Virus record (IMG/VR): IMGVR_UViG_3300030060_007476
Location: 1-29,082 of that record
From: a virus
DNA length: 29,082 bases
Reading direction: 5' to 3' (one strand)
Position numbers and translations under genes: made by a program. The notes beneath the pieces were generated by a model. That model searched no databases, was not told the origin of the DNA, and saw only the letters and a program-made list of their open reading frames with translations. Shown piece after piece: positions 21,922 through 29,082 of this stretch (the first letter of the stretch is position 1; every line of letters begins with the position of its first letter).

Positions 21922-22488
21922 ATGGCATTATTTGGAGGACAAAGAGATATAAGCCTATTCAGGACTTTGAATAGAGAGTTGATAAATGAAATTATCGATG
22001 TAGAAGTTGATATTTTCAAGTCAGCAATTTATGATACTGTTGGTAATCTATATGGAGAGGCTCTAAATAAAGTGTATAAACCTGGTGTAAGAGTAGCTTG
22101 TTTAGTAGACCACGAAGAGGAAGAATGGCAAAGTGATGAATTTGGACCTGATGTTAGTCAAACGTCTAAATTTAGATTCTTAAGAGATGATTTATTACCA
22201 GCTGGTAGTATTGGAACTCCTGCTGCAAACGTAGTATTAGAAGTTGGAGATATTATCTGGTGGGACGCAATATATTGGGAAGTAGATGCAGTTGTAGAGC
22301 ATCAGTATTTATTTGGTAAAAACCCTAAAACAGATAAAGGATTTATTGATGGTCAAAGAACAGATTCTTTAGGTGGAGAGTTTGGTTCTAGTTTCTCAAT
22401 AATAGTAAATACACATGAAACAAGAAAAAGTAAATTAAGACTAGAACAAATACGATCTGGTACAAATAATAGAATATCTAATCTATAA
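21922..22488 (+). CDS. gp14: Neck/head-completion protein (T4 gp14-like)
   Basis: 188 residues, shorter than T4 gp14 (256). Segments YGEALNKVYKPGVRVACLVD, FGPDVSQTSKFRFLRDDLL, VVLEVGDIIWWDAIYWEVD and FGSSFSIIVNTHETRKSKLR are characteristic of the short gp14-type neck proteins of marine T4-like phages, whose beta core resembles other head-tail connector proteins. It forms a ring below gp13. The order 13-14-15 is preserved, with a TAATG overlap to gp15. Confidence 0.8.
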   Translation: MALFGGQRDISLFRTLNRELINEIIDVEVDIFKSAIYDTVGNLYGEALNKVYKPGVRVACLVDHEEEEWQSDEFGPDVSQTSKFRFLRDDLLPAGSIGTPAANVVLEVGDIIWWDAIYWEVDAVVEHQYLFGKNPKTDKGFIDGQRTDSLGGEFGSSFSIIVNTHETRKSKLRLEQIRSGTNNRISNL

Positions 22489-23414
22489 TGGCAAAAAGAA
22501 CTAATAACATAGCAAGTAATAGAGCCAGTCAAATAAGTAAAGGCGAATCAAAGGTTAAAGATATAACCATAGGACTTTATGATGTTGATGAAGCAATAAC
22601 TTTTTACTTCAATCAAGTAATAAAACCTAAGGTTGATGATGGAGAAGAAGTAATAGATGTACCTATTGTTTATGGTTCTCCAGAGAGATGGAAATCTGTG
22701 CAAAAGTCTGGTGTATTTAGAGACGATAAAGGAAAAATACAAATACCTGTAATCATGTATAGACGAACAAATCTTGAAAGAGTAGAAGGTATGATGGGTA
22801 ATAAAATAGATGCAGCAGATCCTAATAATGTTATTAGACAATTTGCAACTAGATATAACCCTAGAAATAGATATGATAGATGGAATATATTACAAGGTGT
22901 AAAACCATCTAAAGAGTACTATAATGTTATTATACCAGATTATGTAAAGATAACGTATGAAGTTATAGTATGGACAGAATATGTTGCACAACAGAATAAG
23001 ATAATTGAAGATATAAACTATAATGCAAACTCTTACTGGGGTGATAAAAATAGTTTTAAGTTTTTAGCAATGATGGACAGTTTTACAACTGAAAATACAT
23101 TAGAACAAGGACAGGATAGGTCAGTTAGAGCAAACTTTCAAATAACAATGAATGGTTATATTATACCAGATAATGTGCAGAAAGATGCAAGTAACTTTGC
23201 AAAGAGAGTATTTACAGCTAAACAGTTAACTACTACAGAGTTTGTATTTAATGATATAGATAAACCAGTAAACCAAAATTCATCTAATGTTAATTCAACA
23301 GGTTCACTTATAGATGAAGGAAGTACACTGGATTCAACAAAAAGAAGACTTGAAGGAAGCGGAGATCCGGCAAGTAATAAGTTAATAGATAAGTATAAAA
23401 ATAGTAATTTTTAG
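22488..23414 (+). CDS. gp15: Tail terminator / proximal tail sheath stabiliser (T4 gp15-like)
   Basis: 308 residues; T4 gp15 is 272. gp15 caps the finished tail and joins it to the neck. The pattern of VPIVYGSPERWKSVQKSG, IQIPVIMYRRTNLERVEG, RYNPRNRYDR, VKITYEVIVWTEYVAQQNKI and VRANFQITMNGYIIPDN follows T4 gp15 (VPITYAS, YNPSPIKMIYELSIFTRYE, WSLTFEVNGWMYP). The C-terminal 60 residues are a polar, likely flexible tail (NQNSSNVNSTGSLIDEGST). The start shares the last base of the gp14 stop. Confidence 0.85.
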   Translation: MAKRTNNIASNRASQISKGESKVKDITIGLYDVDEAITFYFNQVIKPKVDDGEEVIDVPIVYGSPERWKSVQKSGVFRDDKGKIQIPVIMYRRTNLERVEGMMGNKIDAADPNNVIRQFATRYNPRNRYDRWNILQGVKPSKEYYNVIIPDYVKITYEVIVWTEYVAQQNKIIEDINYNANSYWGDKNSFKFLAMMDSFTTENTLEQGQDRSVRANFQITMNGYIIPDNVQKDASNFAKRVFTAKQLTTTEFVFNDIDKPVNQNSSNVNSTGSLIDEGSTLDSTKRRLEGSGDPASNKLIDKYKNSNF

Positions 23415-23424
23415 GAGAAAGTAA

Positions 23425-23736
23425 ATGGTTATAGATACCGATATCGAGCAAAAGCTCAAAGAACATAGACAAACTAAAAAAGCAGAAACTGAAAAAACAG
23501 TTGAATCTGCAGATCTTGAAAAATTAAAAACACTACAAGCCGATATGGATAATCTTGTTGTTGCATTTGGTCAACTTGCTATTCAAGAAAGTGCAATGGT
23601 AAAACAGAGAGAAGAGTTAGAAAAGCTTTTAGATGATATAAAAACAAGAGAACTTAACTTGGCCTCTGAACTTAGTAAGAAGTACGGAGAAGGATCGTTA
23701 GACATATCTACAGGTAAATTTTCAGCTTCTAGATAG
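23425..23736 (+). CDS. Coiled-coil hypothetical protein
   Basis: 103 residues, almost fully helical with heptads (LEKLKTLQADMDNLVVAFGQ, KQREELEKLLDDIKTRELN) and a short extended C-terminus (KKYGEGSLDISTGKFSASR). The 'LxxELxxKYGxGxLDIxTGxF' ending is one I have seen in small proteins of T4-like marine phages next to the sheath or neck genes. GGAGAAAGTAA lies before the ATG, and it is the last gene of the neck operon. It may be an assembly factor; function unknown. Confidence 0.65.
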   Translation: MVIDTDIEQKLKEHRQTKKAETEKTVESADLEKLKTLQADMDNLVVAFGQLAIQESAMVKQREELEKLLDDIKTRELNLASELSKKYGEGSLDISTGKFSASR

Positions 23737-23756
23737 TATTTTGGGAATCCACCAGA

Positions 23757-23764
23757 TATTTATA
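23757..23764 (+). promoter_or_regulatory. Probable late promoter element TATTTATA before tail sheath
   Basis: Exact TATTTATA in CCAGATATTTATATATAG. The ATG of gp18 is 69 bases further, giving a leader long enough for regulation, with AGGAGAAAAAAAC as ribosome binding site. Confidence 0.6.
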
Positions 23765-23833
23765 TATAGTTAAGAAATACTTAGAACTTAGAGTGTTTTT
23801 CATAAAGTAAACATACATATAGGAGAAAAAAAC

Positions 23834-26302
23834 ATGGCCGAAAGAATTGTTAGCCCAGGTGTTTTTACACAAGAAAACGACCTATCATTTTTGCCAGTTG
23901 GTATTGGAGAAATTGGAGCTGCTATCATAGGTAATACCCAAAAAGGTGTTGCGTTTGAACCGCAGGTAATCAGATCTTTTAATGAATTCCAAGACCAATT
24001 CGGAGCAGGAACAGACGGAACATACGTTCCTTACACAGTAAAAGAATACATAAGACATGCCGGAGCTGTAACGATTGTTAGAACTCTAGGTTTAGCTGGA
24101 TATAGTAATAGCAATTCTGCTTTAGCATATACATTTTTATCAGGTTCTGGTAATGTAACTCAATCAGGATTCATTGGAGCAGTACTTCACCCAACAGCAA
24201 GAGATGAAGATGCCGCTTTTGCAGGTGATGAAAACATCGGAGCATTTGCAGCAGGTAATGTAGACTTTGTTAATGGTGTAGTATCTCACAGCTTTACAAA
24301 TACAGAGGCTACAACAAATCTTACATTCTCTTTTGATGAAGATAATGCAGATTATATTCTTAACTGTTTAGGTCAAAGTTCAGGTAGATATGTACCTGCA
24401 ACTGCTTTAGATTCTGCAACAACACCAGTACAAGCTGTATATGTTTACTCATTATTTAACTCTGAGTCTATGGCACAACATATTGAAGATTCAAGCTTCT
24501 CCAACCTTACAGGAACAGGAGGAATACAATTAACAACAATGACTTCTTCTAGAATGGATCTAGACTTTAACGGTGGAACATACTCTCCAATTGGAGCGGC
24601 TGGATATTCTCACGCATGTACTCCTTTTGTACGTTCACAAACTGTTAATGGAAGTACATTTAGATTATTTAAGGTACATACATTAGGCCATGGTAATGCA
24701 GTTAATGATGACTTCAAAATATCTATTTCTAACGTAAAGAAAGCTGGTTCTGTAAAAGGAGACGATTATGGTTCATTTACTTTACAAGTTAGAAAATATG
24801 ACGATACAGACACTAGACCTGTATCTATAGAAACTTATGCAAATTTAAGTATCGATCCAGATAATCCAAACTTTATTGGACGTAGAATTGGAACACAATA
24901 TAGATCTTATGATTCTTCAGGAAAACTAATTGTAAACGGAATGTATCCTAATATTTCAGAATATATTAGAATAGAGGTAGATGAAGCTGTAGATAATAAA
25001 GTAGTTTCACCAAAACTTGTACCATTTGGACACGATGCTTATAAGTCACCATTCTCAATGACTATAAATACTAATAACGGACCAGTTGCTACGGTAACTG
25101 CAGGTTATCCACCAGCTGTTATGGTTGTTTCTAAGTCACACGATGATTCAAAAACATTCTTTGGATTTGAATTTAATTCAGACAACGCTAAAGGAAACTA
25201 CAACTACGTAGCTCCATTATCTGATACGGCTGCAGAAGTACACAACAAAGCACTTAGCTTAGATACAATGGCTCAATCAGGATCTGGATTTGTAACTTTA
25301 GATTCACCATTAAAATATAAGAAATTCTCAATGGCCTTCCAAGGAGGTTTTGATGGAGTTAATCCAGCATTAAGAGTTTCAACAGGAGTAGATTTATCAG
25401 GAGCAAACTCGTTCGGACACGATGTAAGTACAGCAACTGCAACTGGATACACAGTATATAATAAAGCGATTAACGCAATTGCAAATCCTGATGAGATTGA
25501 TATTAACCTTATCGTAACTCCAGGTATATTAAACACTAACTCAACAGCAGTTATTGGAAGAGCAATAGAGGTTTGTGAGGATAGAGGTGATGCATTCTAT
25601 ATCTTCGATCCAAATAACTCATTACAAGGTGATAGTATAGCAAGTGCAACATCACAAGCAGATTCTTATGATACTAACTATGCTGCAATGTATTATCCTT
25701 GGGTAAAAATATTAGATTCTGCAACAAACAGATTTAAGTTTGTACCACCATCTGTTGTTATTCCTGGTGTATATGCATTCAATGACAAAGTAGCTCACCC
25801 TTGGTTTGCACCTGCAGGTCTTAATAGAGGTAGTTTAACTACAGTACTTGATGTATACACAAGATTAACGCACGCAGAAAGAGATGAATTATATGAAGGT
25901 AGAATTAACCCAATCGCAGTATTCCCAAGAACTGGAGTTTGTGTATGGGGTCAGAAAACACTTCAAGCAAAACCATCTGCTTTAGATAGAATTAACGTAC
26001 GTAGATTATTGATCGCTGCTAAGAAGTTTATTGCTTCTGCAACGAAATATCTTGTATTTGAAAACAACACGACTGCAACTAGACAAAGATTCTTAAATAT
26101 TGTTAATCCATATTTAGAGTCAGTACAACAAAACCAAGGTTTATATGCATTCCGTGTAATTATGGACGAAACAAACAATACACCAGATATAATTGATAGA
26201 AATATAATGAAAGGTGAAATATTCTTACAGCCTGCAAAAGCTGCAGAATTTATCATTATTGACTTCAACATTATGCCAACTGGTGCATCGTTTGATGAAT
26301 AA
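23834..26302 (+). CDS. gp18: Tail sheath protein (T4 gp18-like)
   Basis: 822 residues against 659 for T4 gp18. The contractile sheath protein. N-terminal SPGVFTQENDLSFLPVGIGE, AAIIGNTQKGVAFEPQVI and FNEFQDQFGAGTDGTYVPYT form the conserved opening. The C-terminal core INLIVTPGI, WVKILDSATNRFKFVPPS, HPWFAPAGLNRGSLT, VFPRTGVCVWGQKTLQ, INVRRLLIAAKKFIASATKY and the closing FIIIDFNIMPTGASF are the diagnostic sheath motifs for the interlocking arms. The extra length lies in the variable middle (about residues 100-470), which forms the outward-facing domains in the family. Strong ribosome binding site and own promoter-like element fit high late expression. Confidence 0.95.
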   Translation: MAERIVSPGVFTQENDLSFLPVGIGEIGAAIIGNTQKGVAFEPQVIRSFNEFQDQFGAGTDGTYVPYTVKEYIRHAGAVTIVRTLGLAGYSNSNSALAYTFLSGSGNVTQSGFIGAVLHPTARDEDAAFAGDENIGAFAAGNVDFVNGVVSHSFTNTEATTNLTFSFDEDNADYILNCLGQSSGRYVPATALDSATTPVQAVYVYSLFNSESMAQHIEDSSFSNLTGTGGIQLTTMTSSRMDLDFNGGTYSPIGAAGYSHACTPFVRSQTVNGSTFRLFKVHTLGHGNAVNDDFKISISNVKKAGSVKGDDYGSFTLQVRKYDDTDTRPVSIETYANLSIDPDNPNFIGRRIGTQYRSYDSSGKLIVNGMYPNISEYIRIEVDEAVDNKVVSPKLVPFGHDAYKSPFSMTINTNNGPVATVTAGYPPAVMVVSKSHDDSKTFFGFEFNSDNAKGNYNYVAPLSDTAAEVHNKALSLDTMAQSGSGFVTLDSPLKYKKFSMAFQGGFDGVNPALRVSTGVDLSGANSFGHDVSTATATGYTVYNKAINAIANPDEIDINLIVTPGILNTNSTAVIGRAIEVCEDRGDAFYIFDPNNSLQGDSIASATSQADSYDTNYAAMYYPWVKILDSATNRFKFVPPSVVIPGVYAFNDKVAHPWFAPAGLNRGSLTTVLDVYTRLTHAERDELYEGRINPIAVFPRTGVCVWGQKTLQAKPSALDRINVRRLLIAAKKFIASATKYLVFENNTTATRQRFLNIVNPYLESVQQNQGLYAFRVIMDETNNTPDIIDRNIMKGEIFLQPAKAAEFIIIDFNIMPTGASFDE

Positions 26303-26318
26303 AAATTAGAATAGGCGA

Positions 26319-26326
26319 TATTTATA
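26319..26326 (+). promoter_or_regulatory. Probable late promoter element TATTTATA before tail tube
   Basis: Exact TATTTATA in AGGCGATATTTATATTAAAG, 31 bases before the gp19 ATG at 26358, with AGAGGAGAACACTAA as ribosome binding site. Confidence 0.65.
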
Positions 26327-26357
26327 TTAAAGATATACTAATAGAGGAGAACACTAA

Positions 26358-26849
26358 ATGGCTAACTTAATCGATCCAAATGAAGCAATGTTTACGGCAT
26401 TTGAGCCTAAACAGCAAAACAGATACATTTTCTATATTGAAGGTATACCAGCTTTCTTAATCCATAAAGCTGCTAGACCTAAAATTACACAAGAAACTGT
26501 AACTCTTGAGCACATCAACGTTACTAGATACGTTAAAGGAAAATCTAAATGGGATGTTGTAGCATTAACATTATATGACCCAGTTGTACCTTCAGGTGCA
26601 CAGGCAGTTATGGAATGGGTAAGACTACACCACGAATCAGTAACTGGTAGAGATGGTTACGCGGACTTCTATAAGAAAGACGTGACAATCAATGTACTTG
26701 GACCTGTAGGTGATAAAGTAGAAGAATGGACAGGTAAAGGTGCATTTATCACAGAAGCAGATTTCGGAACGTTAGATTGGACAGCCACCAATGCATACAA
26801 CGAAATTGCAATGTCTATTCAGTGTGACTACTGGATCTTACAATTCTAA
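26358..26849 (+). CDS. gp19: Tail tube protein (T4 gp19-like)
   Basis: 163 residues, exactly the length of T4 gp19. Forms the inner tube through which DNA passes. NRYIFYIEGIPAFLIHKAAR, PKITQETVTLEHINVTRYVK, GKSKWDVVALTLYDPVVPSG, AQAVMEWVRLHHESVTGRDG and the final NEIAMSIQCDYWILQF are the standard tube-fold strands and helix. It has its own promoter-like element and is followed directly by a terminator, so it can be transcribed as a single-gene unit. Confidence 0.95.
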   Translation: MANLIDPNEAMFTAFEPKQQNRYIFYIEGIPAFLIHKAARPKITQETVTLEHINVTRYVKGKSKWDVVALTLYDPVVPSGAQAVMEWVRLHHESVTGRDGYADFYKKDVTINVLGPVGDKVEEWTGKGAFITEADFGTLDWTATNAYNEIAMSIQCDYWILQF

Positions 26850-26872
26850 TAATATCTTTAATATACAAATAG

Positions 26873-26908
26873 AAAGACTCCTAACTAAAAAAAAGTTAGG
26901 AGTTTTTT
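26873..26908 (+). terminator. Rho-independent terminator after gp19, possibly bidirectional
   Basis: Arms ACTCCTAACT (26877-26886) and AGTTAGGAGT (26894-26903) pair over 10 bases with loop AAAAAAA; T run at 26903-26908, with AGAAAG before the stem. Confidence 0.88.
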
Positions 26909-26929
26909 ATTCTTTTTAGTTTAGTAGTA

Positions 26930-26937
26930 TATTTATA
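26930..26937 (+). promoter_or_regulatory. Probable late promoter element TATTTATA
   Basis: Exact TATTTATA in AGTATATTTATATATG, after the gp19 terminator and 47 bases before the ATG at 26985 (TTGGAGAAATAAGTT leader). Confidence 0.65.
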
Positions 26938-26984
26938 TATGTATATATCAAACGTAAACGTTATGAACATTGGAGAAATAAGTT

Positions 26985-27842
26985 ATGGCAGAAAAGTCTT
27001 TAACAGATGAACAAATCAAACAACAGCTTGTTGCTGAAAATAGTAAAACTGTAAACGAATCAAAAGGAAAAACAGAATATAAGTTTCCAACAGAAGTTAT
27101 AGATTTACCTAGTAAAGGTAAGTTATATCCTGAAGGACATCCACTCAAGTCAGGTACTATAGAATTAAAGTATATGACAGCAAAAGAGGAAGATATTCTA
27201 ACCTCACAAAACCTTATACAAAAAGGTGTTGTATTAGATAGATTATTACGTGCACTTATCGTTACACCTTGTAATTATGATGATATTCTTATTGGAGATA
27301 AAAATGCAATCATGGTAGCAGCAAGAGTTATGGGATATGGTTCAGAATATAAAGTAGAAATTGAAGACCCATTTACTCCTGGTGAAAAACAAGAAACTCA
27401 TATTGATTTACAACAATTACAAGATGCTGAAGTAGATTGGAGTTTAATTGGTGATGAAAATGCCTTTGATTTTGAATTACCGACTGCAAAACGAACTATT
27501 ACATTCAGACTTTTAACGCATGGTGATGAAGGTAAAATTACAGAAGAAGTAAAGGCACTAAAAAAGAACTTCAAAACTAGAGGATATGCTGGAGTAGATG
27601 CACAGTTAAGTACAAGACTTAAGCACATGATAGTTGCAGTAGACGGAGATTCAACTCCTAAGACTATTAGAGAGTTTGTTGATAATCAATTCTTATCTAG
27701 AGATACAAGAGCATTTAGAGAACAAATAAAGAAAGTTTCACCAGATATTGATATGACCTTTACATTCGTATCAGATATAACTGGACAAGAAAGGGAAATG
27801 TCAATCCCACTTGGTGTCAACTTTTTTTGGCCTGGGGCCTAA
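26985..27842 (+). CDS. gp26: gp26-like baseplate/tail assembly protein, probable frameshift donor
   Basis: 285 residues. Residues 34-285 resemble the T4 base plate protein family (T4 gp26): EVIDLPSKGKLYPEGHPLKS, GTIELKYMTAKEEDILTSQN, LLRALIVTPCNYDDILIGDK, AIMVAARVMGYGSEYKVEIE and the C-terminal IPLGVNFFWPGA. T4 gp26 is shorter (208). The gene ends just after a seven-T run (27822-27828) at which a second frame, without any ATG, opens for 82 further codons. This arrangement, a few genes before a tape-measure-like gene, parallels the lambda G/GT tail assembly chaperone pair. Baseplate hub subunit and tail assembly chaperone are both possible; the family match is firm, the exact role less so. Confidence 0.82.
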   Translation: MAEKSLTDEQIKQQLVAENSKTVNESKGKTEYKFPTEVIDLPSKGKLYPEGHPLKSGTIELKYMTAKEEDILTSQNLIQKGVVLDRLLRALIVTPCNYDDILIGDKNAIMVAARVMGYGSEYKVEIEDPFTPGEKQETHIDLQQLQDAEVDWSLIGDENAFDFELPTAKRTITFRLLTHGDEGKITEEVKALKKNFKTRGYAGVDAQLSTRLKHMIVAVDGDSTPKTIREFVDNQFLSRDTRAFREQIKKVSPDIDMTFTFVSDITGQEREMSIPLGVNFFWPGA

Positions 27843-28077
27843 TTATAGGCCCGTTCTGCATAAGCAAATCTTTCAACTTTGCTATAACTCAAAAGGTGGG
27901 TTCACTTTTTCGGATGTTTACGACCTGCCTGTATACCTTAGAACTTATTATTTTAAGCTTCTTGATGAACAACTCAAATTTGAAGCTGAAGAAATAGAAA
28001 AGGCTAAGAACTCTGGTGGCAAATCTTCAGGACCACCAAAAGTACCTACATTTGCTAGAAATGCTCGTCCTAAATAG
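27811..28077 (+). CDS. Frame +1 extension of gp26-like protein (probable frameshift product)
   Basis: An open frame +1 to gp26, with TTG/GTG triplets but no ATG codon in 88 codons, and no ribosome binding site. From residue 7 it reads GLGPNYRPVLHKQIFQLCYN, SKGGFTFSDVYDLPVYLRTY and a charged tail (FKLLDEQLKFEAEEIEK, PPKVPTFARNARPK). The 'HxQIFxLCYxxxGGFTxxDVYxLPVxLR' pattern is a compact helical domain that looks conserved and coding, and I have seen similar C-terminal extensions next to gp26-like proteins. A +1 (or -2) slip on the T-run would give a fusion of about 363-364 residues. Separate initiation at TTG is the alternative. Confidence 0.7.
   Translation: MVSTFFGLGPNYRPVLHKQIFQLCYNSKGGFTFSDVYDLPVYLRTYYFKLLDEQLKFEAEEIEKAKNSGGKSSGPPKVPTFARNARPK
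27822..27828 (+). other. Candidate programmed frameshift site (T7 run)
   Basis: In the gp26 frame the codons are AAC TTT TTT TGG; the T-run allows tRNA-Phe to re-pair after a +1 or a -2 shift into the frame of the downstream extension. The zero-frame stop is only 11 bases further on (TAA 27840-27842). No clear downstream pseudoknot was identified by eye. Confidence 0.55.
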
Positions 28078-28098
28078 CTAAAAAACTAAGCTCCTATA

Positions 28099-28106
28099 TA
28101 TTTATA
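28099..28106 (+). promoter_or_regulatory. Probable late promoter element TATTTATA
   Basis: Exact TATTTATA in CCTATATATTTATATAAGAATA, 29 bases before the ATG at 28136, with AGAGGGAACAAT as ribosome binding site. It would drive the small basic gene and the tape-measure-like gene. Confidence 0.65.
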
Positions 28107-28135
28107 TAAGAATAAATAGATATAGAGGGAACAAT

Positions 28136-28435
28136 ATGTCACAAGAAAAAAATTTACGATCTCAAATCAGAGAAATTGTTAGATCTGTTATTAAAGAAGA
28201 AAACTTTATCAGTCGTTATCTTAGAAATATGGCTAAGAGGATTGAGAAAAGGGAGTTCGATAGAATAATGTCTAAAAGTCCTGCACTTAAAAGAGATATA
28301 CAAAATATCATTAAAAAAGCAGACGAAAAAGTGACAAAACAAATAACACAAAGACAAAAAGATTTTATTAAGGATTTGGTTAAAATGGGAAAAGCAGATC
28401 CTAAAGATCCTAAAATTGCAAAGTATCTAAAATAA
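28136..28435 (+). CDS. Small basic protein with amphipathic N-terminal segment
   Basis: 99 residues. The N-terminus (NLRSQIREIVRSVIKEENFI) is an amphipathic helix containing an IKE|E triplet, like the tags seen on other genes in the window. The rest is very basic and helical (RYLRNMAKRIEKREFDRIMS, VTKQITQRQKDFIKDLVKMG, KDPKIAKYLK). No membrane segment or known fold is seen. It starts after a promoter-like element and lies 10 bases before the tape-measure-like gene. Capsid- or tail-internal DNA-contacting protein is a guess; function unknown. Confidence 0.65.
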   Translation: MSQEKNLRSQIREIVRSVIKEENFISRYLRNMAKRIEKREFDRIMSKSPALKRDIQNIIKKADEKVTKQITQRQKDFIKDLVKMGKADPKDPKIAKYLK

Positions 28436-28445
28436 GTTTTAAGCT

Positions 28446-29082
28446 ATGGCTAGTGCAAAAGAAAATAGAGAAAACGAAGAATTACTGAAGTCTATTCAGT
28501 CTATTACTGAAAGAACAATGCAGCTGAATAAAGAGAATGCTGCTATAGTTCAACAAATTGCCGACAGTCAAGATATGGCCAAGCAAGCCCAACTGGAAGC
28601 TGCTGCTGAACAATCAAAAAATTTAGCCGATAGTAAAGCCCTAGCAAATATAGATGCAATACGAGCAATTCAAGCACGAGCAATTGCAGATGGTACACTA
28701 GACACCTTTGATGCTCAGTCATTGATGAAAGAACAATTAGGAGATACTTCAGAGCTGAGTGCAGAGGTATTAGATTTTGTTAATCAACAAGCTGACAAGA
28801 TGGCAGAAATCACCGAAGAGATGAAAAAGCAAGATGTTTTTGGTGAATCTAGAGCTGATCGTATGAAAGAAGCAAATGATTTAGCTAAAGAAAATACCAA
28901 AACTATGCGAGATATACTGGGAACCACTGCCCAGACCGTAGAAGCCTTAACTAGTATGAGATCTCTAGCTGCAGCTGTCTTAGTTTTCCTAGCAGATACT
29001 GCAAAAGAATCTTTCAAACTTCAACGATCTCTTGGTACAAACAATGCTCTTTTAGATACATTTACTATTGGTGCAACTACCA
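28446..29082 (+). CDS. Likely tail tape-measure protein, N-terminal part (partial)
   Basis: ATG 28446; the frame stays open to the window end (212 codons seen). The sequence begins ASAKENRENEELLKSIQSIT and runs as long coiled-coil helices rich in Ala, Gln and Glu (IQSITERTMQLNKENAAIVQ, DSQDMAKQAQLEAAAEQSKN, ADKMAEITEEMKKQDVFGES). About residues 174-188 there is a weakly hydrophobic helix (MRSLAAAVLVFLADT), then KESFKLQRSLGTNNALLD. Long helical protein, hydrophobic segment and place after the gp26-like frameshift pair all suit a tape measure, which sets tail length. Without the rest, other tail or baseplate proteins cannot be excluded. No clear ribosome binding site is seen (TTTTAAGCTATG), so it may be coupled to the gene before. 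Confidence 0.65.
   Translation, partial: MASAKENRENEELLKSIQSITERTMQLNKENAAIVQQIADSQDMAKQAQLEAAAEQSKNLADSKALANIDAIRAIQARAIADGTLDTFDAQSLMKEQLGDTSELSAEVLDFVNQQADKMAEITEEMKKQDVFGESRADRMKEANDLAKENTKTMRDILGTTAQTVEALTSMRSLAAAVLVFLADTAKESFKLQRSLGTNNALLDTFTIGATT

Noticed and set aside
28109-28118. AATAAATA-like box (GAATAAATAG) as a T4-type forward late promoter
   Set aside because: It is an isolated partial match next to the recurrent TATTTATA box and is not found upstream of the other genes.

Overview
The window is a dense run of the virion-morphogenesis genes of a T4-like tailed phage (contractile tail, T4 supergroup). All supported genes are on the + strand. The DNA is AT-rich by eye, genes are packed with short or overlapping junctions (TAATG), and most starts have an AGGAGA-type ribosome binding site. 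The set of genes (terminase gp17, portal gp20, protease gp21, scaffold gp22, capsid gp23, neck gp13/14/15, sheath gp18, tube gp19, baseplate/chaperone gp26-like), together with PhoH, a GTA-type 3TM holin, and a ribosomal protein bS21 homologue, resembles marine T4-like phages, with SAR11 (Pelagibacter) phages as the closest parallel I know. The Shine-Dalgarno use and the YEKPS motif of the bS21 argue mildly for a proteobacterial rather than Bacteroidetes host. This is inference; the host is not shown by the sequence.

Layout. 1-1943: end of a fibre-like protein, a LamG-type adhesin and two small proteins. 1983-6166: a 772-residue multidomain enzyme (HxGH nucleotidylyltransferase plus KxDG nucleic-acid ligase-like domain), a zinc-ribbon protein, a coiled-coil/TM protein, a basic protein with a T4-internal-protein-like N-terminus, and a holin. 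6209-13578: terminase, portal, several small head-region proteins, prohead protease, and an internal-type protein with a calcium-loop motif. 13601-14080: a bS21 gene isolated between two terminators. 14096-17022: scaffold and major capsid protein, closed by a strong terminator. 17051-20716: capsid-neighbour proteins, a repeat-rich fibre, and PhoH. 20771-26908: neck proteins, sheath, tube, terminator. 26985-29082: gp26-like protein with a probable frameshift product, a small basic protein, and the start of a likely tape-measure protein.

How it works together: gp22 core and gp23 shell assemble on portal gp20; gp21 protease then cleaves at (L/I)xE sites; gp17 packages DNA; gp13/14/15 join head to tail; gp18/19 build the tail on the length set by the tape measure. 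Several non-canonical proteins here start with short amphipathic segments ending in (L/I)xE, like the capsid-targeting peptides of T4 Alt and IPIII, which suggests that they are packaged in the capsid and trimmed by gp21. The most notable case is the 772-residue enzyme, which has such segments at its N-terminus and between its domains. A recurrent element TATTTATA lies just upstream of ten genes or operons and is probably the late promoter; it is the exact reverse complement of the T4 late -10 box TATAAATA.

No tRNA, CRISPR array or insertion sequence was seen, and there is no gene-free stretch longer than 300 bases.
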